The position numbers were made by a program, and so were the translations under genes. From assembly GCA_047630275.1 (NCBI GenBank), contig JBLHVN010000003.1:666129-730128 (forward strand): a stretch of 64,000 bases of DNA, in the 5' to 3' direction. This document shows positions 52,057 through 61,155 of this stretch, piece after piece (position 1 is the stretch's first letter; each line of letters opens with the position of its first letter). This stretch comes from GCA-2720865 sp047630275. Lineage in GTDB: Bacteria > Bdellovibrionota > Bacteriovoracia > Bacteriovoracales > Bacteriovoracaceae. The notes below the pieces were generated by a model. That model searched no databases, had not been told where the DNA came from, and worked only from the letters and a program-made list of their open reading frames with translations.

Positions 52057-52787
52057 GAACCTACTTCGAACTTATCATCCATAACAACTGTTCCTGCCAC
52101 AAGATCGTGCAAAGACCGCTTGTCAGAATTAAACAAGAGGATCAATGGACCAATGACAGTGGCGAGAGAAATGGGCTTGGCGATAAACTCTCTAAAGATT
52201 ATATTGAGAAAAGTTAAACTCTTCTCTTCATCTGAAGACTGGATGCTTAGCCCTATGACCGATTTTCCCCAGCTCTTATGACTAAATAACACAGGAAGGG
52301 CCAAGATCACAAAATAAGCAGCACAAGCGATGAGAGACATAATCACGACCTTAAAGACTTCTGGATCTAAAGGCTGATCAATTCCAGCTTCTCTTAAGAA
52401 GTTTAACGAATAAAGCTCGATTTTTTCCCACTGAAAACTTGCTGCTATATAAATCCCAATAAAGATGGCCGCGTCTATCATAAAGGCCATGCCACGTTTT
52501 ATAGGACTTGCCATTAGGTCACTAAAGTCTGGTCTCTCTTCGGCTCTCATATCCGCAGCTACCTTAGAGCGAGACCTTCTAGAGTCTGCAGAAGATTCCC
52601 CAAGGGTCATCTTCTTAGGTTTAGCCGAACCAACGAGGTCTTTCTTAGCATCCCTCTTTTCTTCTTCTTGATTTAATTTCTTTGCTAACCTCTCTTTACG
52701 AGCGATCCTTTCCGAGTTTTCTGATTCAGTCTTAACGCCTTCGATCTTAAAATCCCAATCGTTTCCATCCTCATTATCTTCAGACAT
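52053..52787 (-). CDS. RDD family membrane protein
   Basis: The 244-residue protein has a charged cytoplasmic N-terminus of about 95 residues, then an RDD domain: SPIKRGMAFMIDAAIFIGIYI, a second and third hydrophobic stretch (about 145-170 and 195-225), and HDLVAGTVVM at the end. In place of a strict Arg-Asp-Asp only the KRGMAFMID part is kept. RDD proteins are often transport-like, with no single known function. It is the last gene of the prc-small protein-RDD operon; its start overlaps the previous stop by one nt. Confidence 0.75.
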   Translation of the reverse strand: MSEDNEDGNDWDFKIEGVKTESENSERIARKERLAKKLNQEEEKRDAKKDLVGSAKPKKMTLGESSADSRRSRSKVAADMRAEERPDFSDLMASPIKRGMAFMIDAAIFIGIYIAASFQWEKIELYSLNFLREAGIDQPLDPEVFKVVIMSLIACAAYFVILALPVLFSHKSWGKSVIGLSIQSSDEEKSLTFLNIIFREFIAKPISLATVIGPLILLFNSDKRSLHDLVAGTVVMDDKFEVGS

Positions 52788-53020
52788 TATAAATCCTTTA
52801 TTTTTTGAAGCACTTCATCAACTGCGGCTTTAGCAGTAGAGCACTGCTCCTTCCACTCCTCACTAGATAAGTTCTTGTCTAAGTTCATGATTAGCTTTCC
52901 TAGTGTCATAGTTTTATCATTAAACTCTTTAAGTAACTCATTAGCCAACTTCTCATCTTCTAAGTTCTCTAGCTTATCCAAAATCTCTTGCATATGAGAG
53001 TTATCAATTAAATCTTCCAT
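52787..53020 (-). CDS. Small helical protein
   Basis: A 77-residue, acidic, all-helical soluble protein with a heptad-like Leu pattern (EILDKLENLEDEKLANELL). No domain is recognised. It lies between the tail-specific protease (one-nt gap) and the RDD gene (one-nt overlap), so it is translated from the same message. It could be an adaptor of the protease; that is only a guess from position. Confidence 0.65.
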   Translation of the reverse strand: MEDLIDNSHMQEILDKLENLEDEKLANELLKEFNDKTMTLGKLIMNLDKNLSSEEWKEQCSTAKAAVDEVLQKIKDL

Positions 53021-53021
53021 C

Positions 53022-55253
53022 TTACTTTACCATGCTCAGTTTCTTCCCAGCCTTAGTGCGAAGCATATCATCAATAATATAAAGACCTTCTTCTAGAGTT
53101 GGATCTGACTGAAGGGACTTTACCCAATCTTCTTTTCTTTGTTCAAAGTCTTTCTTCCACTGAGCCTCATCCCCTTTTCTAATCTTTTGGTGAGATTTAA
53201 TTGAGGCCTCAAAGTCAGAGACTAAGATATCTTTGTTCTCATCACCAAGCTTTAGCTTTTCGATGATCTTCTTACTCTCAATATCTTCTTGTTGAAGCTT
53301 CTTAAGATTTAGAGTGACTGACGTGTCCTCTCTTCTTTTTGTATAGTAATCAACACTTTGTTGAATCTTTTGAAAACGCTTATCATTCTTAACTCTTTTG
53401 GCGCTTCTTTTCTTTAAAAGAGGAAGGTTGTATTCCATCTTCCAAGGAGTGAATTTCTTAGGTTTAACCTGATCCCATGGTAGAGCATTATCTAAATCTT
53501 GTTCTCTTGATTTAGTATAGGCCATTGGATCTGGAAGAATAATATCTGGAGTTACACCTTTGAATTGAGTCGAAGCTCCCGTTATTCTATAAAACTTTTG
53601 AATGGTTACTTTTAGGGCACCCATGCTCTTACCAAACATTGAAATAAGAGGCGCTCTGTTTAGATCTAAAACCGCCTGAACAGTTCCTTTACCGTGGCTG
53701 TGTTCACCACCAACAATGATAGCTCTCCCATAATCTTGAAGGGCGCCAGCTAAGATCTCAGAAGCTGAGGCACTAAAACGGTTTGTCATTACAATAAGAG
53801 GACCACCGTATTGAACTTCAGGATCAGTATCAGCGAGAGTCTCAATTTGACCTGTGTGGCTTTTAATCTGAACAATAGGACCTTTCTTAATAAAGAGCCC
53901 TGACATCTTTCTGGCATCTTCTAGAGCCCCACCACCATTACCTCTAAGGTCTAAGATCATTGCGTTAACACCAGCTGCTTTTAAGCGGACAATTTCTTTT
54001 CTTACGTCTTCAGTACAGTTTCTATCTTTATCACTGCTTCCAAAGTCTCTATAAAATTTTGGAAGATGAATATAGCCAACCTTAAAATCAAGATCTTTAT
54101 GCTTAATCACTGAACCTCTTGCATAAGAAGCATCAATCTGAACTTTATCTCTAATGATAGGAATTACTTTCTGAGTCGTATCAGGTTTCTTAACAGTAAG
54201 CCTAACTTCAGTTCCTTTTTTACCTCTAATATACCTAACGGCATCATCAACCCTCATATCCACTAGATCTACAACTTCACCATCCCCTTGGGCCACACCT
54301 AGAATAACGTCATCAACTTCAAGGCCTTTTTGCCTCCAAGCAGCTCCACCTGGGACGATTTTAACAACCTTTATATAAGGACCATCCTCTTGAAGAACAG
54401 CTCCAATCCCCTCTAGTTGCCCAGAGATATCAATATCAAAGTCTTCTTTTCTTTTTGGTGGAAGGTAGTTTGTATGGGGATCAAAAACCATTGTGATGGC
54501 ATTGAAGAATTTTTCTAAGTTATCGTTTCTATCTTCTTTTAAAATCCTACCAAAGTATCTTTTATATTTTTTGTCTACGGATGCATGAGCCTTTGTTAAA
54601 AGTTCAGCATCAGTCATGTCTTCAACAGCCTTTTCTTTAGATTTTGTGACTTTCTTTTTTTTCTTCTTTTTATTTTTCTTATCTTCTTTAGCCTTCTCAG
54701 CGATCTTCTTTGGATCTTTTGAGTCTTTCTTAGTTTCAAGGTATTGAGTATAGCGGCTTAGAACTTGCTGCTTATAAACCTTTCTCCAATAGTCCTCAAA
54801 CTCCTTTTCATCTTTTAACCAATCTCTCTTATCAGGGTCATACTGTAGATACTCATCAGCATCAAAAGTGAATTGTGTCTTAAAGTATTTCTTTCTAAGT
54901 GCATCAGCGGCCTTAATCCTCTTTCTAGATAACTTAACGGCCTCATTAAGAAGCTTATGATCTCCAGAGATCATCTCATCATCTAGTTCTAATTCGTATT
55001 TCTTCAGGGCCTTAACGTCTTCAGCTAAAAGAAATTGTTTTGAATAATCCATTTTTTTAAGAAACTCTTTAAGGGCTTTCTTAGATAGTTCATCATTAAT
55101 TTTTAAATCTTTATAGTGATAGGTTTCAAGGGCATTTTTTACAATCTTCCCTATCACGCGCTCGCGCTTTAGATTTCTTTCACCAACGCCATCTTTAGCA
55201 AAGACAGAAAGCGAAAAGATTAATGACAATAGACTTAGGCTGATAAGTTTCAT
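53022..55253 (-). CDS. prc: Tail-specific protease (Prc/Tsp, S41A)
   Basis: I start at the ATG at 55253, which has GGAGA upstream; the upstream in-frame TTG is less likely. The 743-residue periplasmic protease has a signal peptide, an N-terminal helical domain, a PDZ domain (about 245-330, ISGQLEGIGAVLQ...VVKIVPGGAA), the S41 core (LDLRGNGGG, catalytic Ser496 in FSASASEIL and Lys522 in HGKGTVQ) and the C-terminal Tsp extension. A Lys-rich insert (about 185-205) precedes the PDZ. It degrades periplasmic proteins with non-polar C-termini and in Gram-negatives processes murein enzymes. It heads a three-gene operon. Confidence 0.93.
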   Translation of the reverse strand: MKLISLSLLSLIFSLSVFAKDGVGERNLKRERVIGKIVKNALETYHYKDLKINDELSKKALKEFLKKMDYSKQFLLAEDVKALKKYELELDDEMISGDHKLLNEAVKLSRKRIKAADALRKKYFKTQFTFDADEYLQYDPDKRDWLKDEKEFEDYWRKVYKQQVLSRYTQYLETKKDSKDPKKIAEKAKEDKKNKKKKKKKVTKSKEKAVEDMTDAELLTKAHASVDKKYKRYFGRILKEDRNDNLEKFFNAITMVFDPHTNYLPPKRKEDFDIDISGQLEGIGAVLQEDGPYIKVVKIVPGGAAWRQKGLEVDDVILGVAQGDGEVVDLVDMRVDDAVRYIRGKKGTEVRLTVKKPDTTQKVIPIIRDKVQIDASYARGSVIKHKDLDFKVGYIHLPKFYRDFGSSDKDRNCTEDVRKEIVRLKAAGVNAMILDLRGNGGGALEDARKMSGLFIKKGPIVQIKSHTGQIETLADTDPEVQYGGPLIVMTNRFSASASEILAGALQDYGRAIIVGGEHSHGKGTVQAVLDLNRAPLISMFGKSMGALKVTIQKFYRITGASTQFKGVTPDIILPDPMAYTKSREQDLDNALPWDQVKPKKFTPWKMEYNLPLLKKRSAKRVKNDKRFQKIQQSVDYYTKRREDTSVTLNLKKLQQEDIESKKIIEKLKLGDENKDILVSDFEASIKSHQKIRKGDEAQWKKDFEQRKEDWVKSLQSDPTLEEGLYIIDDMLRTKAGKKLSMVK

Positions 55254-55283
55254 TTTTAAATTCTCCAAATTAAATTCCCCCCT

Positions 55284-55302
55284 AATAGAGAGCCTCTCTA
55301 TT
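55284..55302. promoter_or_regulatory. Perfect palindrome upstream of prc
   Basis: AATAGAGAG-C-CTCTCTATT is a perfect 19-nt palindrome 30-49 nt upstream of the prc start. It may be an operator or a 5' UTR hairpin. No regulator can be named. Confidence 0.45.
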
Positions 55303-55370
55303 GTAATGCCTTCTCGGGTGGTACAAAAGGGTGAATTAATAGGACCTTGTGATTTTCTGGTAGGTTTTTG

Positions 55371-56582
55371 TCAGACTTTCGTCAACTCACCGCGAATACT
55401 GACCTGAAAAACTTCAGCTTTATCTAAAGCCTCGGTTAATAAAGCCGTTAGATCATTCTCGCTTTCAAACCGGTGCCAATATCTTTTGTCAGGGTTAAGA
55501 ACCGGACTCTTTGGGGCAAATAAACTACAAGCGTCATCATGGGGGATAACGGAGATATCATGAGTACCGATTTGCTCGGATAATTTAATAATGTCTCGCT
55601 TATTCAGCCCAAGAAGTGGCCTAAAGATAGGTCTTCTTGAACTTGCGTCAATGATAGAAATATTACCAATGGTCTGGCTCGAGACTTGCCCAAGAGCGTC
55701 ACCAGTTAAGAGGGCGCTCCCCTTAACTCTATCTGCCAAGATATTTGAAGTCTCTACCATCATCTTTCTAAAAAGAATTGTGCGGTAACTCTCTTCACAG
55801 ATACCGCTTACCTTTTTTTGAACATCACCAAATGGAACAATATAGAGCTTACTAAAAGCTTGGTAGGTACCAAGAACACTTGTTAGTTTTAAGATCTTCT
55901 CCTTTACTTCATCTCCTACAAAAGGATAGGCATAAAAGAAGATAAAACTTTGTTTGCAGCCTCTTTTTGCCATAAGGTAAGAAGCCACAGGAGAATCAAA
56001 ACCACCAGAGAGCATTGTGATAAGATGACCACTTGTTCCCCAAGGAAGTCCTCCAAGGCCTATGATCTTTCGTGAAGATACGGCTATAGAGTCTCTTAGC
56101 ACTTTTACATCTAAGCGGTGCGCCGGCTTATGAACATTGACCTTTAACTTGCCATCATATTTTGTAAGACAATAGGCTCCGACTAATCTTTCAATCTCCA
56201 TGCTATTTTTTGGAAACTGTTTATCTGTTCGATGACCTTCTACTTTAAAGGTAACAACCTCATCTGTTCCCTCAAGCCAAGCCTCCACTTCCTTATCTAC
56301 CGCTTCCCATATATCTGAGAGCTCATGATCTTTTTCCATAAGAGAAGCTGGGATAATGGAATAGATCCCAGGTACTCTTTGAAGCGCCTGTAGGAGTTCA
56401 TCACTTATTTCTGATTGGGTATTAACAACAAACCGCTGGTTTACATTTTCAAAAATCGTCGGGAATTCAAAGGACTTAAAAAGTTCTTTGATATGATTTT
56501 TAAGCTCTTTCATTAAGCGTGGCCGGTTACCACCTTTTAGCCAAAGTTCATCTACATTTATGAGAAGGGACTGTTTAGCCAA
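55371..56582 (-). CDS. thiI: tRNA 4-thiouridine synthase without rhodanese domain
   Basis: The 403-residue enzyme has a ferredoxin-like N-terminus and THUMP domain (about 60-165), then a PP-loop ATPase with SGGFDS (192-197). The C-terminal rhodanese domain found in enterobacterial ThiI is absent, as in many other bacteria, so sulfur must come to the core Cys by another route. It makes 4-thiouridine at position 8 of tRNA and can also serve thiamine synthesis. It begins three nt after the cysteine desulfurase gene, a natural sulfur donor in one operon. Confidence 0.9.
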   Translation of the reverse strand: MAKQSLLINVDELWLKGGNRPRLMKELKNHIKELFKSFEFPTIFENVNQRFVVNTQSEISDELLQALQRVPGIYSIIPASLMEKDHELSDIWEAVDKEVEAWLEGTDEVVTFKVEGHRTDKQFPKNSMEIERLVGAYCLTKYDGKLKVNVHKPAHRLDVKVLRDSIAVSSRKIIGLGGLPWGTSGHLITMLSGGFDSPVASYLMAKRGCKQSFIFFYAYPFVGDEVKEKILKLTSVLGTYQAFSKLYIVPFGDVQKKVSGICEESYRTILFRKMMVETSNILADRVKGSALLTGDALGQVSSQTIGNISIIDASSRRPIFRPLLGLNKRDIIKLSEQIGTHDISVIPHDDACSLFAPKSPVLNPDKRYWHRFESENDLTALLTEALDKAEVFQVSIRGELTKV

Positions 56583-56585
56583 AAA

Positions 56586-57731
56586 TTACCTCGATACGAA
56601 CATCTTAAGCTCACTATGAACTTCTTTAAAAATACTTAAAAATTCTTCAATCTCTTTTGCGCTAGTTGTCTTTCCTAGAGAGAGCCTAAGCACAAATTTA
56701 TGCTTACTAACAGGAAGACCAAGGGCCTTCATTGTTGGGTTCTCTCCTTTAATCTTTGAACTACAAGCAGAAGTACTAGCAACGGCAACGTCTTTTTCTT
56801 CTAATGCCCTTAAGACAATATCAGAGCTAATACCATTCCAAAGCAAGGAGGTTATATAGGGTGAGCACTTTTCTAAATCAAAGGGAAACTCTATTGAAGA
56901 ATCTATTTCTTTAATACCTCTAATCAATTGATCTCTAAGTCTTGTTACTTTTTCTAAGCTTTCACTTCTTTCTTTGAGGGCGATTTCTACGGCCCTGTAA
57001 AAACTTGCGATAAGAGGATAGGCAATTGTTGAGGAACGAAAATTTGATTCTTGATTCCCGCCATGAAGTAAGGGAGTTAAACTCAAAGACTTTTTCACCC
57101 AAAGAGCAGCAACTCCTTTTGGGCCCCCCATCTTATGAGCGGAAAGAGAAACACTATCAATATCTCCAGAACTTAGATCAAGGGGAAACTTTGCAAATGA
57201 TTGGACCGCATCCACATGCAGGTGAACCTTAGAGAAGCGTCCTTTAAATTCTTTAGCAAATTCTTCAACGCAAAGAAGCCCACCGCTTTGGGAATTAACA
57301 CTGCTTATTAAAACTAACTTAACCCCTTCCATCATCTCATCTGTAATTGATGAGGCTTCAGGGACACCAACAGAGTTTAGGGGTAGCTCACCTATTTCAA
57401 TTCCACTTTCTTTTAAACTTAATGAAGGGTTAACCAAGCTGGCATGATCACCAAGTGAGACCAAAAGCTTATCCCCTGAAACTAAACCTAGGCCCTTGAT
57501 GAGGCTATTGTTTGACTCACTAGCAGAGCCTGTAAAGACAAGACGAGAGTCTTTTGACGCCTTAAGTATGGCCTTAATTTCTTCTCGAATCTTTTGAGTC
57601 TTTTGGTTGAGCTCTTTACCCCATTTATGGGCCGCAGACGGGTTGGCGTAGTCTTCCTTCATGGTTTCTTGAAGTGTTTCAAGTGCTTCGGGGCACAAAG
57701 GAGTTGAGGCGGCATGGTCAAAATAAAGCAT
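56586..57731 (-). CDS. Cysteine desulfurase (NifS/IscS-like)
   Basis: A 381-residue PLP enzyme: MLYFDHAASTPL start, SAHKMGGPKG with the PLP Lys200, and the flexible-loop STSACSS with the persulfide Cys323. It takes sulfur from Cys and passes it to acceptors; its operon partner ThiI suggests tRNA thiolation as a main job (NifZ-like/ThiI pairs are known). No iscU or iscA is adjacent. GGAGA precedes the ATG at good spacing. The gene is divergent from tricorn at 57844 with 112 nt between. Confidence 0.92.
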   Translation of the reverse strand: MLYFDHAASTPLCPEALETLQETMKEDYANPSAAHKWGKELNQKTQKIREEIKAILKASKDSRLVFTGSASESNNSLIKGLGLVSGDKLLVSLGDHASLVNPSLSLKESGIEIGELPLNSVGVPEASSITDEMMEGVKLVLISSVNSQSGGLLCVEEFAKEFKGRFSKVHLHVDAVQSFAKFPLDLSSGDIDSVSLSAHKMGGPKGVAALWVKKSLSLTPLLHGGNQESNFRSSTIAYPLIASFYRAVEIALKERSESLEKVTRLRDQLIRGIKEIDSSIEFPFDLEKCSPYITSLLWNGISSDIVLRALEEKDVAVASTSACSSKIKGENPTMKALGLPVSKHKFVLRLSLGKTTSAKEIEEFLSIFKEVHSELKMFVSR

Positions 57732-57843
57732 GTGACTAATTCTCCTATATGACCCTTATTGTCAATGACATCTTTACTCTCAAAAGCCCTTGCATGCCCA
57801 TGATCAGTGCCTAAAATAGGTAAAAACTTATTAAGGATTTCTC

Positions 57844-60800
57844 ATGAAAAATAACGCTTACCTAAAACAACCGACTCTCTCTAATGGGCAAGTTTGTTTT
57901 GTTACTGATGATGACCTATGGAAAGTGACAAAGGAATGCCAGATGGCAGTTCGCTTAACTTCGGGTAAAGGGATTAATTGTGATCCTCACTTTAGCCCAT
58001 CAGGGTCTCATATCGCTTATACAAGTAATGTCTCCGGTCAAAGAGACCTGTATATGATTCCTTCCTCAGGTGGAATTCCTGTTCGCCTATCCTTCTACGG
58101 TGATGTGGTTATCTCTGGCTTTAAGAATGAAAAGACTATTATCATTCAATCAAGTCATGGAACTTTTAGCCAAAGAGAGAGGGTGCTCTTTGAAGTTAAT
58201 ATTGATTCAAAAAACATAAAACCTTTAAACCTAGGGCATGCCTCTACCTTAAAATACGGTCCTTCTAAATCTAGATTATTAGGAAGAAACCTTGGAAACC
58301 CTGCCCGCTGGAAAAGATACCGCGGAGGAACCGCTGGAACCTTATGGGTAGATAAAACAGGAGCTAATAATTTTAAAGAGATCCTCACTAAATTAAAGAC
58401 AAATCTTTGTAACCCTGAATGGGTTGATAAAAGAATCTATTTTATTTCCGATCATCAAGGGGTGGGGAATATTTATAGCTGTGATGAAAATGGAAATAAA
58501 ATAAAACGCCATACTGACCAAGAAGAATACTATGTGCGCTCTTTTAGTGTAAGTGGCGAGGAGATTGTTTATCAATGTGGAGGAGATCTTTATACTAAAG
58601 ACTTAGGCACTGGCAATGGAGAGGTCCTTAGCTTCCATGTTCCAAGTTCATTTGACCAAAGCGTTCCTAGGGCCGTCTCTCCCGTTGAAGACCTCCATGA
58701 TTATGTCCTAGCTCAAGATGCTGAAGAGTTAACCTGCTGCGTACGTGGTCAACTCTTTTCCCTCCCTCCATGGAGCGGGGCCCCAATGAAATTAGGTCAT
58801 GATGGCATTCGTTATAAAAAGCCCACCTACCTATACAGTGAGAAGAAAGATGAACTTCACCTAGCTGCTTTTGGAATGGAGCCCGAAGGAGAAGAAGAGT
58901 TATTCCTCTTTGATATGGACACACTTGAATCAAAGAAGATTGCGACTAAGACCGATTGGGGAAAGGTTTATCAAATGGTCGCTTCCCCTGACGGAAGTCA
59001 GATGGCAATTAGTAACAACCGCTGTGAGCTCTTTATTGTCACTAAAGCCGGTAAAGTCACAAAGATAGATCATAACAAGCACTTTCACTTTGCAGGACTT
59101 AACTGGTCTCCCGATGGCAGGTGGTTAGCTTACGAAGCAAAGCTTGGCTTTGAAAAAACAGGCATTAAAGTTTACGATACGAAATCTAAAAAGACTCAAA
59201 GCCTTATAACCCCGGTTTCGATTGATGGTTCACCTCATTTTGATCCTACTGGTGAGTACCTCTACTTTATTGGCAATAGAGAGTTCCACCCTGTTTATAA
59301 TGAAACACATTTTGACCTAGGTTTTCCTTTTGCTTCAAGAGTCTATGCTGTCGTTCTAAAAGATGACGGCATCTCTCCATTAGATTTACACTTGGATTTT
59401 GAGCCAGATGAGAGCGCTTCTGAGGATGAAGCAGAAGAGGAAGAAACAAAAAACAAGAAAAAGAATGTAAAAAAGTCTAAAGCAGCTATAGAGAAAGAAG
59501 AACTAAAAAAGAAAAAAGAAAAAGAAGAAGAAGAGAAGCTTAAGGTCGAAATTGATTTTGAAGGGATAGACAATAGGATTGTTCCCCTTCCTATTCCACT
59601 AGGCGGCTACCGACATGTCATGGTCGTAAAGGATAAGATTTACTGGTTAAAAGAACCAGTAAAAGGAATAGATCCAAATGGAGATGCCTGGGATAGTGGC
59701 GGTGGACATGACCTTGGAGGCTATGACTTTAAAGTCAGAAAGAGCTTTCAAATCGACACGGGTGTTTGGACTATGAGAACTTCTCGTTGCAAAAAATACT
59801 TGATGTACGACGAAGGGTCTGACCTTCGTATCATTAAAACTGATCAGCGCCCTACTGAAGAAGATGGTTACAATAGAAAAGATGGCTATATCGACTTAAG
59901 AAGAATCAAGGCCAGCGTAGACCCTAAAAATGAATGGCGACAAATGTTTAAAGAAGGCTGGGTTCTTCAGCGTGAGCATTTTTGGGTTAAGAACATGTCC
60001 AAGATTGATTGGACAAAGGTTTATAAGCGCTACGCTCCTTTAATTGATAAGATTCATACTCGATTTGAGTTCTCTGACCTCATGTGGGAGATGCAAGGGG
60101 AGCTTGGAACCTCCCATTCTTATGAATTCATGGGAGATTATCATAGAGAGTCATACCCATCTCGAAGTGGTCACTTAGGTGGCAGTTTCAAATGGATTGA
60201 AAAAGAAAAAGCCTTTGAGATAACAGAGGTTCACTCTGGAGATTCTTGGATCAATGGAGCAGACTCCCCTCTCAATGCCCCAAAGGTCGGTCTTAAGAAA
60301 AAGGATCTCATCTACGCTATTGATGGTCAGCCCTTTACTTCTTCCACCTCCTTAGATGAGGCCCTCTTAGGAAAAGCTGGAATAAAAGTAAACCTAACCG
60401 CTTCTCGTAAAAAAGCGAAGAAGGGATACGAAGATAAAGAGTTCATCGTTGCAACCACTCTAGCCAATGAGCACACCATGCTTTACCGCCAGTGGGTTGA
60501 TAAGAATAAAGCATACGTGCATAAGAAATCTAAAGGAAAGCTTGGCTATATTCATGTTCCGGATATGGGACCATGGGGTTATAGTGAGTTTTATAGAAAC
60601 TTCTTAACTGAAGTTAACAAAGAAGGTCTCGTTATTGATATCCGCTATAATGGCGGTGGTCATATTAGTCAGCATCTTCTAAAAGTACTGGCCCAAAAGA
60701 AAGTTGGCTTTGATACAACCCGCTACTTTGGTATTGAACCTTATCCCATGTACGCGCCAGGAAATTTAGTTTGTTTAACCAACGAACACGCCGGAAGTGA

Positions 60801-61155
60801 TGGAGATATCTTTCCCCATAGTTTTAAATTGATGAAGCTTGGGAAGCTTATTGGGAAAAGAACTTGGGGTGGAGTCATTGGAATCTGGCCCCGTGTTAGC
60901 TTAAACGATGGAACCATTGTAACTCAGCCTGAATTTAGCTTTTGGTTTAAAGATGTAGGCTTTGACGTAGAAAACTATGGTACTAAGCCTGATATTGAAA
61001 TTGATAATACCCCAAGAGATTTTCTTAAGGGGATTGATGCACAATTAGATAAGGCCATTCAAGTTTGTCTTCAAGATGTTCGAAAGAGTCCTGATTTAAA
61101 ACCAAACTTTAAAAAGTTTCCTGATCTAAAACTTCCAAAGCTTCCTAAATCTTAA
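57844..61155 (+). CDS. tri: Tricorn-type protease
   Basis: At 1,103 residues this is full-length tricorn. Two N-terminal beta-propellers (repeats such as PHFSPSGSHIAYTS at about 46-59 and LNWSPDGRWLAY) are followed by a charged Lys/Glu insert at about 520-570, a helical region, a PDZ domain (about 780-855) and a C-terminal S41-like protease core. Catalytic residues by family: His758 (GTSHSYEF) and Ser985 (NEHAGSDGD). Tricorn proteases degrade proteasome- or protease-derived oligopeptides to small peptides in the cytosol. No signal peptide is seen. AAGGA precedes the ATG. It ends overlapping the AlkD-like gene by 11 nt. Confidence 0.92.
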   Translation: MKNNAYLKQPTLSNGQVCFVTDDDLWKVTKECQMAVRLTSGKGINCDPHFSPSGSHIAYTSNVSGQRDLYMIPSSGGIPVRLSFYGDVVISGFKNEKTIIIQSSHGTFSQRERVLFEVNIDSKNIKPLNLGHASTLKYGPSKSRLLGRNLGNPARWKRYRGGTAGTLWVDKTGANNFKEILTKLKTNLCNPEWVDKRIYFISDHQGVGNIYSCDENGNKIKRHTDQEEYYVRSFSVSGEEIVYQCGGDLYTKDLGTGNGEVLSFHVPSSFDQSVPRAVSPVEDLHDYVLAQDAEELTCCVRGQLFSLPPWSGAPMKLGHDGIRYKKPTYLYSEKKDELHLAAFGMEPEGEEELFLFDMDTLESKKIATKTDWGKVYQMVASPDGSQMAISNNRCELFIVTKAGKVTKIDHNKHFHFAGLNWSPDGRWLAYEAKLGFEKTGIKVYDTKSKKTQSLITPVSIDGSPHFDPTGEYLYFIGNREFHPVYNETHFDLGFPFASRVYAVVLKDDGISPLDLHLDFEPDESASEDEAEEEETKNKKKNVKKSKAAIEKEELKKKKEKEEEEKLKVEIDFEGIDNRIVPLPIPLGGYRHVMVVKDKIYWLKEPVKGIDPNGDAWDSGGGHDLGGYDFKVRKSFQIDTGVWTMRTSRCKKYLMYDEGSDLRIIKTDQRPTEEDGYNRKDGYIDLRRIKASVDPKNEWRQMFKEGWVLQREHFWVKNMSKIDWTKVYKRYAPLIDKIHTRFEFSDLMWEMQGELGTSHSYEFMGDYHRESYPSRSGHLGGSFKWIEKEKAFEITEVHSGDSWINGADSPLNAPKVGLKKKDLIYAIDGQPFTSSTSLDEALLGKAGIKVNLTASRKKAKKGYEDKEFIVATTLANEHTMLYRQWVDKNKAYVHKKSKGKLGYIHVPDMGPWGYSEFYRNFLTEVNKEGLVIDIRYNGGGHISQHLLKVLAQKKVGFDTTRYFGIEPYPMYAPGNLVCLTNEHAGSDGDIFPHSFKLMKLGKLIGKRTWGGVIGIWPRVSLNDGTIVTQPEFSFWFKDVGFDVENYGTKPDIEIDNTPRDFLKGIDAQLDKAIQVCLQDVRKSPDLKPNFKKFPDLKLPKLPKS

